Positions 11,215-21,915 are shown, numbered from the stretch's first letter. The stretch: DNA of 51,194 nucleotides from Podochytrium sp. JEL0797 (GCA_027596195.1 JADGJG010000076.1:1-51194), one strand, 5' to 3'. Notes: generated by a model not told the origin, from the letters alone. Made by a program: numbers and translations.

Positions 11215-12911
11215 TCAAACCGTCCACGCCACCTCACAAATCTCCACCAACTTCCCACTCCGAATAAACTCCCCGGCCTTCTCAATATCCGGCTGCATAA
11301 ATCGATCCTTCTCCCACGCTTTCACCCCCATCTCCCCCCTCAAATACGCATGCGCCTTCTCCAACACTGCCGACGACTTCAACGGACGCAACAAGTCCAA
11401 CGCCTGACACGCACACAAGAGTTCAATCGCGAGGACGGTTTCGACGTTTTCTACTACTTCCAACGCCTTGCGTGCAGCGAATCCACCCATTGAGACGTGG
11501 TCTTCCTGCGCTGCTGATGTCGAAATCGAATCCACAGAAGCAGGGTGACAGAGAACCTTGTTTTCAGAAACCAGCGCCGCAGCGGTACAATGCGCAATCA
11601 TGAACCCCGAATTCAACCCCCCTTCCTTCACAAGGAACGCAGGCAACCCGCTCAAAGCCGGGTTCACCAACCGCTCAATTCTGCGTTCGGAGATGGATGC
11701 CAACTCGTGGATCCCGATGGCGAGGTAGTCGAGCGCTTTGGCGGGGTATTCGCCGTGAAAGTTTCCGCCAGAGATGGATTCCTTGGTTGTGTGAAAGATC
11801 ATGGGGTTGTCGGTGGCGGAGTTGATTTCGGTGGTGAGGATGCCGCGGACAAAGGCGCATGTGTCGTTGCTAGGTTTGCGTTTTTTTATGAAACGAGAGT
11901 GAGTTTTTGAGCGGTTTACGCGAATATCAATGCGAGAACGTACCAAATTCCATGAACCTGCGGCGTACACCTCAAAGTATAACTATCCTGCACCTTCTTA
12001 CACCCCGCATGACTCTTCCCCACCCCACTCCTCCCCCCCTCCCCATCCACCAACACACTCTTAATCCTCCTCGCAACCTCCATCTGCCCCACATGCGGCC
12101 TCGCCCGATGAATCTTCTCATCCATCGGCTTCACCGTGCCCATCAACACCTCTAACGTCAACGCAGTCACACAATCCGCAGCCTTACACGCATTTTCCGC
12201 GCGACAGAGAGCTTCACTCCCCAAACTCGTGATGAACTGTGTTCCGTTGATCAACGCGAGTCCTTCCTTGGGCCCCAATACAACAGGCTCAATCCCAAAC
12301 TCTTTCAAGACCGCCTCGGCTTCCCCAAACTCGCCACTACGCGGGTTCCACACCTTCCCCAACCCCAACATCCCCAACGCCAAGTGACTCAACGGCGCCA
12401 AATCCCCACTGGCCCCAACAGTCCCCTTGTACGGCACCAAACTCAACACGGACGCGTTGAACATGCGCATCATGGTTTTGAGAGTCGAAGGTTTGATGCC
12501 AGAATACCCCTTCGCGAGAACATTGCATCGCAAAGCTTGGAGCATGCGCGTGCGTGTGATGGGGAGGGGTGCGCCCGTTCCAGCGGCGTGGGAGACAATG
12601 AGGGAACGTTGGAGTTCCGAAAGGTCTTTGTGGGCGATGGAGACGTGGGCAAAGTTTCCGAATCCTGATTTTGTTGCAAATTAGCAAACGGGAACACATG
12701 GAAAAATGCACAACTACTCACCCGTGTTGATTCCATACACTGGCAAATCCTTCTCGACAATCTCATCAATCATGTCCCTCGCTTTCTGCACATTCACCCA
12801 CGCTTCCGGTGTCAAATCAATGTCATGCGTTCCCTTCGAAAGAAGCACAAGGTCTTCAGGGGTGAGGGATTCTCCGTCCAGGTAGATGGTGGGTCTTTGT
12901 GCGGTGGTCAT
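11215..12911 (-). CDS. hutH: Histidine ammonia-lyase
   Basis: Three exons (12722-12911, 11944-12664, 11215-11869) join in phase and give 521 residues, the usual length of histidine ammonia-lyase. The Ala-Ser-Gly triad that forms the MIO prosthetic group lies at about 148-150 within [14 protein letters not shown]. Other family blocks are [25 protein letters not shown] and [12 protein letters not shown]. The enzyme removes ammonia from L-histidine to form trans-urocanate, the first step of histidine catabolism, in the cytosol. It is the first of three consecutive minus-strand hut genes. A plant or fungal phenylalanine lyase would be longer (about 700 residues) and lacks these histidase-like segments. 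Confidence 0.95.
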
Positions 12912-13377
12912 TCTTTTCTGGTGTTTTCTGCGGGGGGTGAGAAAGGGTTCAGTTTTGTGCTTGCCAGAAGGGGAAGGGGGGGCGCAAGAGTTCGAAAGGA
13001 GTGTGATATGCACGTCACAGGTTGAGGCTTTCTGGCGCAAATGAGATGGAATGACAGCGGAGAGACCAACTCAAAACAAATCATGATCGCTCATCCGAGG
13101 TGTGGTGATAGCAAGCCAAGTTGCAAGAGCAAGGTGTCAGCTCACCTTTTGGTTTCTGGGTTGTTTTTTGTGCGATCCGGGCTGGCGGCGATTCGGAGGT
13201 GGCGAAATCTCGAAGTCAATTTTCGGCAGAAACCGGGATGCAAAAATCTCCCTGGATTCGAAACCGCGTGTTTGTGATTTCAGGCTTGACATTCGACAAC
13301 CTCATTCGAAGAAGTTATATATTCCAACCTACACTCCTCTCCCAAACAAGTAAAATAATAAACTTCAAAACAAAACT
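12912..13377. other. hutH-hutU intergenic region with putative hutH promoter
   Basis: No gene seen. It contains the 5' region of hutH and the 3' end of hutU. Several short blocks resemble the region upstream of hutU: a 14-bp identity at 13043, TGGTGATAGCAAG near 13105, and GGGATGCAAAAA near 13232. These suggest shared control. Confidence 0.45.
13043..13056. promoter_or_regulatory. Repeated 14-bp element upstream of hutH
   Basis: GAGATGGAATGACA occurs here, about 132 bp upstream of the hutH ATG, and again at 15598-15611, about 50 bp upstream of the hutU ATG. Identity and position suggest a shared promoter element, but a single 14-mer match could be chance. Confidence 0.35.
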
Positions 13378-15548
13378 TCAAAACAACCCCTCCAACACAT
13401 CCTCATCAGCTTTCACCCCCATCGTCACCACAAGCCCCTTCTCCACCTCCTGCGCCCTCTCAATCTGATGAATCGCATACTCATTCCCCGCCCAAGCCCG
13501 TCTTGAAACCCCATTATTCACATCCCAATGCAACATCCCCCTCGCCCTCCGCGTCGCCGCCTCCGTTCCATCCAACAACAACAAAAAGCCTCCGTTCATG
13601 GCTTCTCCCCATCCCGTTCCACCGCCATTATGAATCGACACAGACGTCGCACCGCGGAATGAATCACCAATCGCGTTATGAATCGCCATGTCCGCGCAAA
13701 ACTGGCTCCCATCCGTAACATTACTCGTCTCCCTCCACGGCGAATCCGTTCCACTCACGTCATGATGATCCCTCGAAAGCATAATCGGGGCCGAAATCTC
13801 ACCCCGCGCAATCGCCTCATTGAACTTTACTGCGATGCGCATCCTCCCCTCGGCGTTGCAATACAGAATCCTCGCTTCCGACCCAACCACGAGTTGATGC
13901 TCATCGCATTTCGAGATCCAGAGGTGATTGTCTTGGTACTGCTGCTGCGCCTTCAAATCACTCACATGAAACGACGCCGCGTTTTCGGCCATGAGTTGCT
14001 CAATCACCTCCTTCGCAATCTCATCCGTTTTCAAAAGGTCCTTGTGGTCACCAGAAGTGCAAATCCACCGGAACGGTCCAAACCCAAGCGAAAAGATATC
14101 CCCCATGATATCCTGCACATAGCTCGGATACTTGAACACTCCCGGCGACAAGAGCACATCTGCCCCCGCACGCGACGCTTCCAACAAGAACGCGTTGCCA
14201 TAATCCCAGAACCGCATCCCTTTCGCCGTCAACCGATCCACAGCCGTAATGTGTCGAATCAACGTCTTCTGCACTTCCACCTTGAACGCATCCGGGTCGC
14301 GTTCCATCAACGCCTTCGCCTCCTCAAACCCAAGACCCGCGGGGTAATACCCGCCCCCGAACGGGTTGTGGAGAGACGTTTGGTCGGATCCCAAGTCAAC
14401 GAGATGTTCCGGTTCCTGCGCGAGACGTTCCCAGAGGTCGACGATGTTGCCGTGGTATCCGATCGAGATGGCGGATTTGGCGGATTTGTGGTGCTTGATG
14501 AGTTCGATAACGCGGTCGAGAGAGGTTTCTTTGAGTTGGACCCATCCTTGGTTGAAGCGCTTGTTGAGTGCGGATTCTGTTGTGTGTTGACATTCAGCGG
14601 TTTGAAAAAAATCAGCGTACCAAGAAGTAAAAAAAACTCACCATCCACCTCCGCAACCACACAAACCACCCCCGCAATCACCCCAGCCTTCGGCTGCGCT
14701 CCACTCATTCCCCCCAACCCACTCGTCACAAACACTTTCCCACCCATCTCCCCGGTCCCCAAATACTTTCTCACAGCTCCCATCACCGTAATCGTGGTCC
14801 CATGCACAATGCCTTGCGGCCCAATGTAACAGTAACTGCCGGCCGTCATTTGGCCATACTGACTCACTCCCAACGCGTACATTTTGTCGTAATCCGCGCG
14901 GGAGGAGTAGTTTGGAATCACCATCCCGTTCGTAACCACGCATCTTGGCGCGTCAGGGTGGGACGGAAAAAGACCATGCGGGTGTCCAGAGTACATGACG
15001 AGGGTTTGCGACTCCGTCATGCGCGAGAGGTACGAAAGGGTGAGGTGGTATTGAGCCCAGTTCGAAAAGACGGATCCGTTTCCGCCGTAGGTGATGAGCT
15101 CGTGGGGGAATTGGGCAATGTTGTTGTCGAGGTTGTTTTGGATTTGGAGCATGATTGCGGCGGCTGAAACAGAGTGGCGGGGTTAGAATATCGCCGGAAA
15201 TACCGCGCGGAATCACAAAAAACCGAAATACACACCTTGCACACACTTTGCAGGATACTCCCCAATCGCATACGCCTTCATCACATACCCCCTCGGTCTG
15301 AACCGATACATGTAAATATGTCCAAACATCTCCAACTCCTCGGCAAATTCAGGCGCCAACAACGCATGTCTCTCCTTGGGGAAGTAACGCAACGCATTCT
15401 GGACGGCTTGCTTCTTCTCCGCGAGGGTGAGCACGGGTGTGCGTTTGGGAGCGTGTGGGACAGACGGGTCGATGAAGAGGGATTCGGATTTGGTGAGTGT
15501 GTAGTAGGCGGGGGTGATGCCGAGAGAGAGTTCGTTGAGGTTGGGCAT
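13378..15548 (-). CDS. hutU: Urocanate hydratase
   Basis: Three exons (15236-15548, 14642-15163, 13378-14576) join in phase and give 677 residues, typical of eukaryotic urocanase. The NAD+-binding and active-site blocks are present: GGMSGAQPKAG, YNKRFNQGW-like KRFNQGWVQ, SRDHHDVSGTDSP and IHNGGGTGWGEAMNGGF. The enzyme adds water to urocanate to give 4-imidazolone-5-propionate, using NAD+ as an electrophile. The start MPNLNELSLG is the first ATG in frame. It lies between hutH and hutI on the same strand, each with its own intergenic region (466 and 348 bp), so it is probably transcribed separately but coordinately. Confidence 0.95.
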
Positions 15549-15896
15549 TTTCTTTTGGGGTTGTTCTGGAGTGAGTTCGAGTGTTTGGTCAGTTTGTGAG
15601 ATGGAATGACAAACACAGGTACGTGGTTGGTCATCACTCGAATGGTGATACCAAGTAAGGTGCAATGAGCACTCACCACTGGTTTTGGTTCTCGATCAAT
15701 TCGTTGCGTTTTGCGGAATGAAAACACAGCGGCGAAAAATCAACAACTTCGGGTGGAATCGGAATGCAAAAAAAATTCAAGATCCGGATCGCCCGATCCC
15801 GAAATCACGTTCATTAATTCGCCACCAAATCACAATCCATTCACCGCGAATAATAACGCGTACATTGTAAATAAAATAAAAGAACGCGTGCGCCAT
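15549..15896. other. hutU-hutI intergenic region with putative hutU promoter
   Basis: No gene seen. Holds the 14-bp element at 15598, TGGTGATACCAAG near 15643 and GGAATGCAAAAAAA near 15760. The same order of elements, with variation, is seen upstream of hutH. Confidence 0.45.
15598..15611. promoter_or_regulatory. Repeated 14-bp element upstream of hutU
   Basis: Exact second occurrence of GAGATGGAATGACA, in the same orientation relative to the downstream gene as the hutH copy. Confidence 0.35.
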
Positions 15897-17330
15897 TCAC
15901 AACTTCACAACCCGCGTCATGTCCACCGCCTTCCCCTCCACAAACACGGCCGCGATCGGCGAATCCACCATCTCATACACCACATGCGTCCACTGCGCAG
16001 AATCCACAACCACCAAATTCCCCCACTTGCCCACCTCCACACTCCCATGCAAATCACTCTTATGAACCGACGCAGCCGCATTCAACGTCCCCGCCACCAA
16101 AGCTTCCGCCAACGTCATCTTCATGGTCACTGCCGCCAAATTCATGACAAATGGCATACTCAAACAGTGCGCGTTGGGATTGAAATCGGACCCAAGCGCG
16201 ACCACGACCCCGTTGTCAATCATTTTCCGAGCGGGTGGAGGCGCGATTCGCAACACGTATGCTGTTGTGGGGAGGAGTACGCCGACCACATTCATCTCCG
16301 CCATCCCCGCGATCCCGGCGTCCGAGATTTCCTCTAAATGCGAAATAGCACGCGCACCAAGCTTGGCTCCGAGCTCAGCAGAAGCCATGTAATTCAACTC
16401 GTCTCCATGGAAATTGATGCACATTCCACACGATTTGCCTTTCGACAGGATCTGCTCCGTTTGGTCGTAATCAAAGATGCCCTTTTCCATGAAGATGTCG
16501 ATATTGTCGACGTAGATGGAGCCATTGTCGCGTGCGGTGATGACGGCGGGAATTTGGGAGTGCAGAACGTCGAGGGTCGCGAGGGGTGGGGTGGAGCCCG
16601 TGGGTACGCTGTGGGCGCCGAGGAAGGTGGCTGAGATTGCGATTGGGTGGGAGTCTTGGGCCTTTTTGAGGACCTATGAGTTAGGTAGTTAGTGTCGAAT
16701 AAGTGTGAGAACCGAGATTTTAAAGAACGGACCTCCAACATCTTGATCTCCGTCGCCGTCTCCAACCCATACCCACTCTTTGCCTCGACCAACGTGGTTC
16801 CGAGCCTCAACATCCTGTCGAGACGCGTTTGCAGCAACGCACTCAACTCGTCGTGCGAAGCCTCGCGCGTTTTTGTCACAGTGAACGCGATCCCGCCGCC
16901 TTGCTTGTGAATGTCGAGATAGGTTGCCCCGGCGAGTTTTTGCTCGAATTCGTGGACGCGGTCACCGGCCCAGACGGGGTGGGTGTGCGCGTCGCAGAAG
17001 CCTTTTGTTTTCGCGAGAATTCAGTTAGAGTTCGATCAGAAATACTGAACTTGGGGAAGAATCAAAACACCACTCACCAGGCAATACTGACTTTCCCGCC
17101 ACATCAAAGTCATTCTCAAACGTGGCCTTCAAATACCACTCCTTCGTGAGAAGCTCTTGCTCTGTTCCCACGGCGGCAATCTTGCCATCGATCCCAACCA
17201 CAACAGTCGCATTGGAGAGGATGCACAGCTCGTTCATGTCTTTGCCGCGTTTGAACTCCTGGCGCGAAGACGAGATCTGCACAACCTGGGAGGCGTTGCG
17301 AAGCCGCAGCTTGAAGTGACTCGTTGCCAT
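15897..17330 (-). CDS. hutI: Imidazolonepropionase
   Basis: Three exons (17078-17330, 16733-17001, 15897-16673) join in phase and give 432 residues. This is an amidohydrolase-fold enzyme. The metal-binding HTH motif is in GFCDAHTHPVWAGDR. GGGIAFTV, NFHGDELNYMASAELGA with SHLEE, and LGSDFNPNAHCLSMP are the other diagnostic blocks. It hydrolyses 4-imidazolone-5-propionate to N-formimidoyl-L-glutamate, the third step of the pathway. The donor of intron 2 is a weak GTCCGT, but the phase and the resumed family sequence (TFLGAHSVP) support it. It is divergent from hutG with a very short gap, so the two probably share a promoter. Confidence 0.95.
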
Positions 17331-17387
17331 TGGATGATTTTTGGTCGGGGAAAGTCGGAACACAAAAAAAAAACAATCGACACAACA
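17331..17387. promoter_or_regulatory. Divergent hutI/hutG promoter region
   Basis: The two start codons face away from each other across 57 bp (207 bp if hutG starts at 17538). The A-rich run near 17363 would suit a nucleosome-poor bidirectional promoter. Confidence 0.4.
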
Positions 17388-18541
17388 ATGATGCAAAAGA
17401 CAACCACAACAAAGGTTTCCACTTCCACAGAGAAAGGAAAGATCACAACCACAACTACCACTCACACGGTCGTGTCTCCCACTGCGGCCACTGCCACCAT
17501 CACCTCTGCAGCCATCACTCCTGCAACCATCGCAGCCATGACTGATCCAAGAGTCGCCGACCTGATCCACAGCGGCATTGGCAAACACGTCACAATCATT
17601 GGCTTCCCATACGACGGTAACCCACAACCAAGTCACCTGACGCACTCAAATCCAAAAATTGATTAATTCCAGACGGCGTCAAACGCAACGGCGGCCGCCC
17701 GGGAGCCGCCAAAGGCCCTGCTGCCTTCCTCCACCTCCTCACAACCCGTCGCACGGGCACCGCCATCAACCCCGAAAAACGCATCTCTCTAACCCACCTT
17801 GACATTGGCCTCCTCCCCTTCATTGACGCGTCCCTCCCCCTCGAACAAGCCCACGCGCGTCTCAAAACACTCGTCCAACTCGTTCTCGATCAAGGTTCCA
17901 TCCCGTTCGTCATTGGAGGTGGAAACGATCAATCTTACCCGAACGCGAGCGCGCTCCTGTCTCACCTCGAATCCTCTCCACAAACCATTGGAGTCATCAA
18001 TATTGACGCTCACCTCGACGTGAGACCGCGTACGCAAAAGGGAGAAGTCCATTCCGGAACACCCTTCCGCGAACTCCTCGAAGACCCGCGTTTCGCATCC
18101 TCCCCCGCCTCACGCGCTCACCCCCGCCTCGTCGAATTCGCAGCCCAAGGATCCCAATGCGCTCAATCCCACGTTGACTACATCCACGCCTCAAACGGAT
18201 CCGTAGTCTGGCTCGACGAAATCCAAAACCACCCACGTGGAGCCTCCGCCTGCTTCGTCGACACACTCGCAACCATGTCGGGCGAAAAGCTCTTCATCTC
18301 GTTCGACTTGGACAGCATCCACGGCGGGGACGCGCCCGGAGTCAGTTGTCCGAGTCCGAATGGACTTTCTGCAAAAGACGCGCTCGAGATTTGTTTTGAA
18401 GCGGGAAAGGATCCTCGTGTCGTGTTGTTTGATTTGTCGGAGTTGAATCCGGAGGTGGAGGAGTATCGGTCTGCGAGGTTGACGGCTATGATGTTTAATT
18501 ACTTTTTGTTGGGGTTGGCGAAGAGGGTGCCTGTTGAGTGA
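17388..18541 (+). CDS. hutG: Formimidoylglutamase (arginase-family ureohydrolase)
   Basis: Two exons, 17388-17616 and 17673-18541, join in phase (365 residues from the first ATG). Arginase-fold metal motifs are clear: GGGNDQSYPN (replacing GGDHS), NIDAHLDVR and SFDLDSIHG. The GGGNDQ form and adjacency to hutHUI support formimidoylglutamase rather than arginase or agmatinase. It would split formimidoylglutamate into glutamate and formamide, completing the route. The first 50 residues are Thr/Ala/Lys-rich low complexity. A second in-frame ATG at 17538 (MTDPRVADL) precedes the conserved domain and may be the true start. With the upstream ATG the gap to hutI is only 57 bp; with the internal one it is 207 bp. 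Confidence 0.88.
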
Positions 18542-18741
18542 GGGAGATTTGTATGTGAGAGTTGAAAAAAGAATGAAAAACGGGTACCACTTCCCCTTTG
18601 GAGTTCGGGCAACATCTCTCATACCAACAAAAAAGTTTCTGCAACAGGAGTACTCCTCCTAATCAAGAGACCTCTTTATGTAATTCAATACCTGATCAAA
18701 TCTAATTAAATATATTGCACGTGCCGCAGACACTATGAAAT

Positions 18742-18823
18742 GGCAACGTGGCCGAGTGGTTAAGGCGATGCACTCGAAATGCATTTCCCTCTGGGAGCGC
18801 AGGTTCAAGTCCTGCCGTTGTCG
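18742..18823 (+). tRNA. tRNA-Ser (anticodon CGA)
   Basis: Class II cloverleaf of 82 nt without intron. The acceptor stem GGCAACG pairs with CGTTGTC (one G-U). The D arm is GCCGAGTGGTTAAGGC, the anticodon stem ATGCA/TGCAT encloses CTCGAAA (anticodon CGA), the long variable arm is typical of Ser, and the T arm is GCAGG-TTCAAGT-CCTGC. Identical to two other copies in the window. Confidence 0.95.
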
Positions 18824-18898
18824 TTTTTCATTGGCCAGGTCTTTGGAGGAACGGGAACTTTGACTTTACGGAAAGGGCGTTGCCGCCTTTGATCAAGG

Positions 18899-19086
18899 GA
18901 CGGTTGTGAAACGGATGATGGCGTGTGGTAGTGCGGGTGAGTGTGGGACACATTCCAGTGTGTATTCGCAGTGTATTCATGCAAGAGTGACTCAAAAGTC
19001 GCAGTTGCTCGCGTTTATCGCCTGCTGTGTCAACACGTTCGGGGTTGTCTTGATGCTCGCCTCGATCTAACGGGTTTCGAATAACG
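18899..19086 (+). pseudogene. Fragment of the orphan membrane protein gene
   Basis: This stretch matches 10218-10410 (the last extracellular part and final TM helix of the gene at 8929-10622), for example GACGGTTGTGAAACGGATGA and GTGACTCAAAAGTCGC. It has indels and an in-frame TAA where the parent continues, so it is a dead scrap. It lies between two inverted tRNA-Ser genes. Confidence 0.8.
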
Positions 19087-19366
19087 CCATCACGCTGTCG
19101 CGAAGAAAGTGAATTTTAATTTTTGTTTGTCAATTGCGCGAGTCCTCGAGAACTATTTGTTACCTATATTTTCTCTTCTTTCTCCTTATTTTTCTCCTTT
19201 TTTTAACGAGTTTTAGTATCAAATATTAATTCCAATAAGAAAAAAGAATAATTATTGTACATCCGCGTTTTTTTTTTCCAATTGCGTGACCAAGAACGCC
19301 TGTTCTCCGATGATCTCTTGACCGGAATGATCATCTCGCGCTCCAAAACCACGGCCCAAAACGATA

Positions 19367-19448
19367 CGACAACGGCAGGACTTGAACCTGCGCTCCCAGA
19401 GGGAAATGCATTTCGAGTGCATCGCCTTAACCACTCGGCCACGTTGCC
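19367..19448 (-). tRNA. tRNA-Ser (anticodon CGA)
   Basis: Identical over 82 nt to the copy at 18742 but in the opposite orientation, giving a convergent pair 543 bp apart. Anticodon loop CTCGAAA, long variable arm, intact acceptor stem. Confidence 0.95.
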
Positions 19449-19667
19449 ATAGTTGTTTAAATTCGATGTGTAAATTCTTTATTAAAAAGTAGACCAGGTA
19501 TTCGAACACGTGGATGCGAGAGTAATGCGAGTGGGTAGTATGAGGATGCAGGTTGTTGGGCAAGAGAAGGGGATGCTCAGTTTTTCCTTTTTCGCATCCA
19601 CATTTTTTCTTGTGGATTGATGACGCACAATTACTTCCCCAAAAAAAATCGCGTCAAAACAAAAACG

Positions 19668-20773
19668 ATGCTCACTCACCACGCTTCCTCTTCGACGACT
19701 CTCTCTGAACTCTCTCTGTCCTTGTCACCCTCTCACCTCCAAGAGACATTTGGCAAGACTCGCATCGAGAAACGAAGCCAGGCGAAGCGAGACGTGACGA
19801 GTAAGTTCATTTTTATTCCTAACCCTTTTTAACTATTACGTAGTCGTCCTCCCGCGCCTCGTCCACGTCCTCCAACACCTCCTCTCTTCGCACGTCTCGC
19901 GCCCGCCCCCAAACGCCTTCCCAACCAACGAACCCGCAAAAGACTCAGCGTCCCCTAAGCGCCACCGCAACACGGACGCCACGGTCACCCCAAAGAAGCG
20001 CAGAAGAGTCTCGAATATGAATGAACTCATGAAAAAGAACGAAGATAAGGATGACGATGAAAACTTGGTTGAAACGCCCGTGCCGCATCCAGAGTATGCC
20101 GAAGTGTTGTTTGGCGGAAATGAGGTTGAAAATGTGGGCGTGAATGAGGATATCAAGGAGGTGAGTGGTTTCACGAGAGTGCGACAGCGCGGCGGCATGG
20201 CAGCGCGTTCAAATCGCACGTGATCAAAAAACTCACTCAACGACACCAGCTCATGCGCACCACCAAGCGTCATGCTCAGGAACTCTCCTACTGCATCTCG
20301 AATATCAAGACTTGGTATTGAATTATTTTGGATTATTGATTCTCGGGGTGATTCAAGGCTTCTGATTCCGTTCGACAACAACCACACCTTCACAGGCTCC
20401 TGTTCGACCACATTCAAGTGCCTCAATTTGAACCATTTCTCGAGATTGAAAAAGTCGAGGTGAATTGCTGGTCGATTTCGAAATTCCTTTGGAAAGAATG
20501 CGCGTGGCTCGCGAATACTCATTCACCCCCCATTCTCGTCTGTAGAAATGGATCCTTCAATTCATTGAATCCTTGTCTGCATACCACGCCAAACGCGCCA
20601 CTCTCCTCCGCGATTCCCATGCCTGTCCGTTCGTGGATGCCAAGGAAGCCGTGTTTGAAATTGATGATCAAATGATGTATACCTTGGTGACAATGTGTAG
20701 TGGTATGATGCAGGTTGCGGGATTGTTTTATGACAAGTTGGAGGGTGTTGTTGTTGATGGGGAGAAGGTTTGA
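19668..20773 (+). CDS. PA28/REG proteasome activator subunit (PSME3-like)
   Basis: Five exons (19668-19800, 19844-20160, 20250-20314, 20396-20459, 20546-20773) join in phase and give 268 residues, near the 254 of human PA28 gamma. The C-terminal half matches the REG core: ELSYCISNIKTW, then VPQFEPFLEIEKVE aligned with IPRIEDGNNFGVxIQEEV, then SLSAYHAKRATLL, FVDAKEAVFEIDDQMMY and LFYDKLEGVV. The middle insert is charged and carries a SV40-like nuclear signal, PKKRRRV, fitting the nuclear PA28 gamma type. PA28 heptamers cap the 20S proteasome and open its gate without ATP. The choice of acceptor CACAG at 20395 is fixed by phase. An in-frame ATG at 19620 could add 16 residues. Decayed copies recur through the array downstream. 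Confidence 0.82.
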
Positions 20774-21066
20774 GTGATCTTGCTGTCCGGATGTTGTCGG
20801 TGGACTGGGGATTGAGAGGGAGGCTTTCGCGTTGCAAGTGTCAAGTTTCTTTTGCTGTGTTATACGAGTTGTTCTTTTTAGTTTCAAAATGTGTTATATA
20901 AGTTTTGTTGTGATTTTGTCCCGATTTTTGATACGTTCAAAAATGTAAATACTTACCAAAACTAGCGCAAACGACTCTTGAAAGTGAATGAAATTATTAA
21001 AAAGAGCGATCCATTGGACTCATTATTATGAGGATTATTGAATACTCCACTTAAACTATCTCCTCC

Positions 21067-21852
21067 TCATTCACCCCCTCCTTCTACTGATTTGCCAGAC
21101 GTCGTTCTCCACGTTGATTTCACGCGCATCCAAACACTTCTAGCACCCATCCAAACACAATATAATCCCACTCCCCCAGCAAAGAATTTCAACGACTCGG
21201 CAGCAACGTTAACAAAAATCACCACCACATAAATCGGCAGCAGATACACCAAACACACATTTTGCCACCTCTCTGGAACAGGTGCCAAACCCGATAATCC
21301 CAGCAGGTATCCAAAGCCCGCGCAAATCAACAGATCGATCATTTGAGCATGCTTCTGCATGAACTGCGCCGCCTCTTTCTTGTATGCGTGCTGCACTAAT
21401 ACCGTGAAAACAATGACGGGGATATTGAAGTATGCCGACGGCATTAGACGCAGCAGGTCCACCAGCCCGTGGCCGCGAATCAATCCACCGACTAACATTG
21501 GCAACTGCGTGAGGAGCAACGAGTCCAAGTATCTTCCAGTTCGGAAGAATCTGGCACAAGCGAGGCAGGTGAGAGCGTGGAACATATGGTCTAGTTGGAA
21601 CTGGCCGTTAAGGAGTGTGGACACGAGGAAGCCAGTGGCAAGACCGGCGGTGAAGGAGAGGATGTAGCGGATAAGGGAGGTTTCGGGGGCTCTCTCTGGT
21701 TCTGGATTTGGTGAGGGTAACAGGCTATCTACGAGAACGCCGGCGGAGAGAGCAGTTGAGAAGGAGACGGGCAAGAGGTCAAGTGACTGTTCGTAGACTT
21801 CCTCTGTTGCCGTATCCGGGGACGGCAGAAGGCTTTCTTTCTGGTCAGACAT
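21067..21852 (-). CDS. Array membrane protein, copy 1 (261 aa)
   Basis: Member of an unrecognised family of about 210-260 residues with N-terminal MSDQKESLLPSP, about five hydrophobic segments and conserved blocks GLVDLLRxMPSAxFNIPVI, KKEAAQFMQKHAQ and AGFGYLLG. This copy begins with the N-terminal module (MSDQKESLLPSP...TALSAGVLV) and then repeats it (DSLLPSPNPEPE...TGFLVS) in frame, an internal duplication other copies lack. Its C-terminus also differs (ends GKSVEGGGE instead of the usual Glu/Lys-rich EIKVEKDA type). First and most divergent member of the array. No signal peptide; location unknown. Confidence 0.7.
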   Translation of the reverse strand: MSDQKESLLPSPDTATEEVYEQSLDLLPVSFSTALSAGVLVDSLLPSPNPEPERAPETSLIRYILSFTAGLATGFLVSTLLNGQFQLDHMFHALTCLACARFFRTGRYLDSLLLTQLPMLVGGLIRGHGLVDLLRLMPSAYFNIPVIVFTVLVQHAYKKEAAQFMQKHAQMIDLLICAGFGYLLGLSGLAPVPERWQNVCLVYLLPIYVVVIFVNVAAESLKFFAGGVGLYCVWMGARSVWMRVKSTWRTTSGKSVEGGGE

Positions 21853-21915
21853 CTTTGTTTTGTAGGAGATTTCTCATGGCTTGGCAAAAAAGAAAGTGCA
21901 CTGCCACGCCACATG

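Noticed and set aside
13678..14829. 383-residue plus-strand frame
   Set aside because: Antisense to hutU, whose sequence is unmistakable; composition is Arg/His/Pro-biased as expected of a shadow frame.
20358..20395. Frameshift in PA28 exon 4 (an 8-bp insertion relative to the copy at 27281)
   Set aside because: LLIPFDNNH looked like coding, but the CACAG acceptor at 20395 restores phase and the resulting VPQFEPFLEIEKVE aligns with the PA28 core; the insertion lies in the intron.
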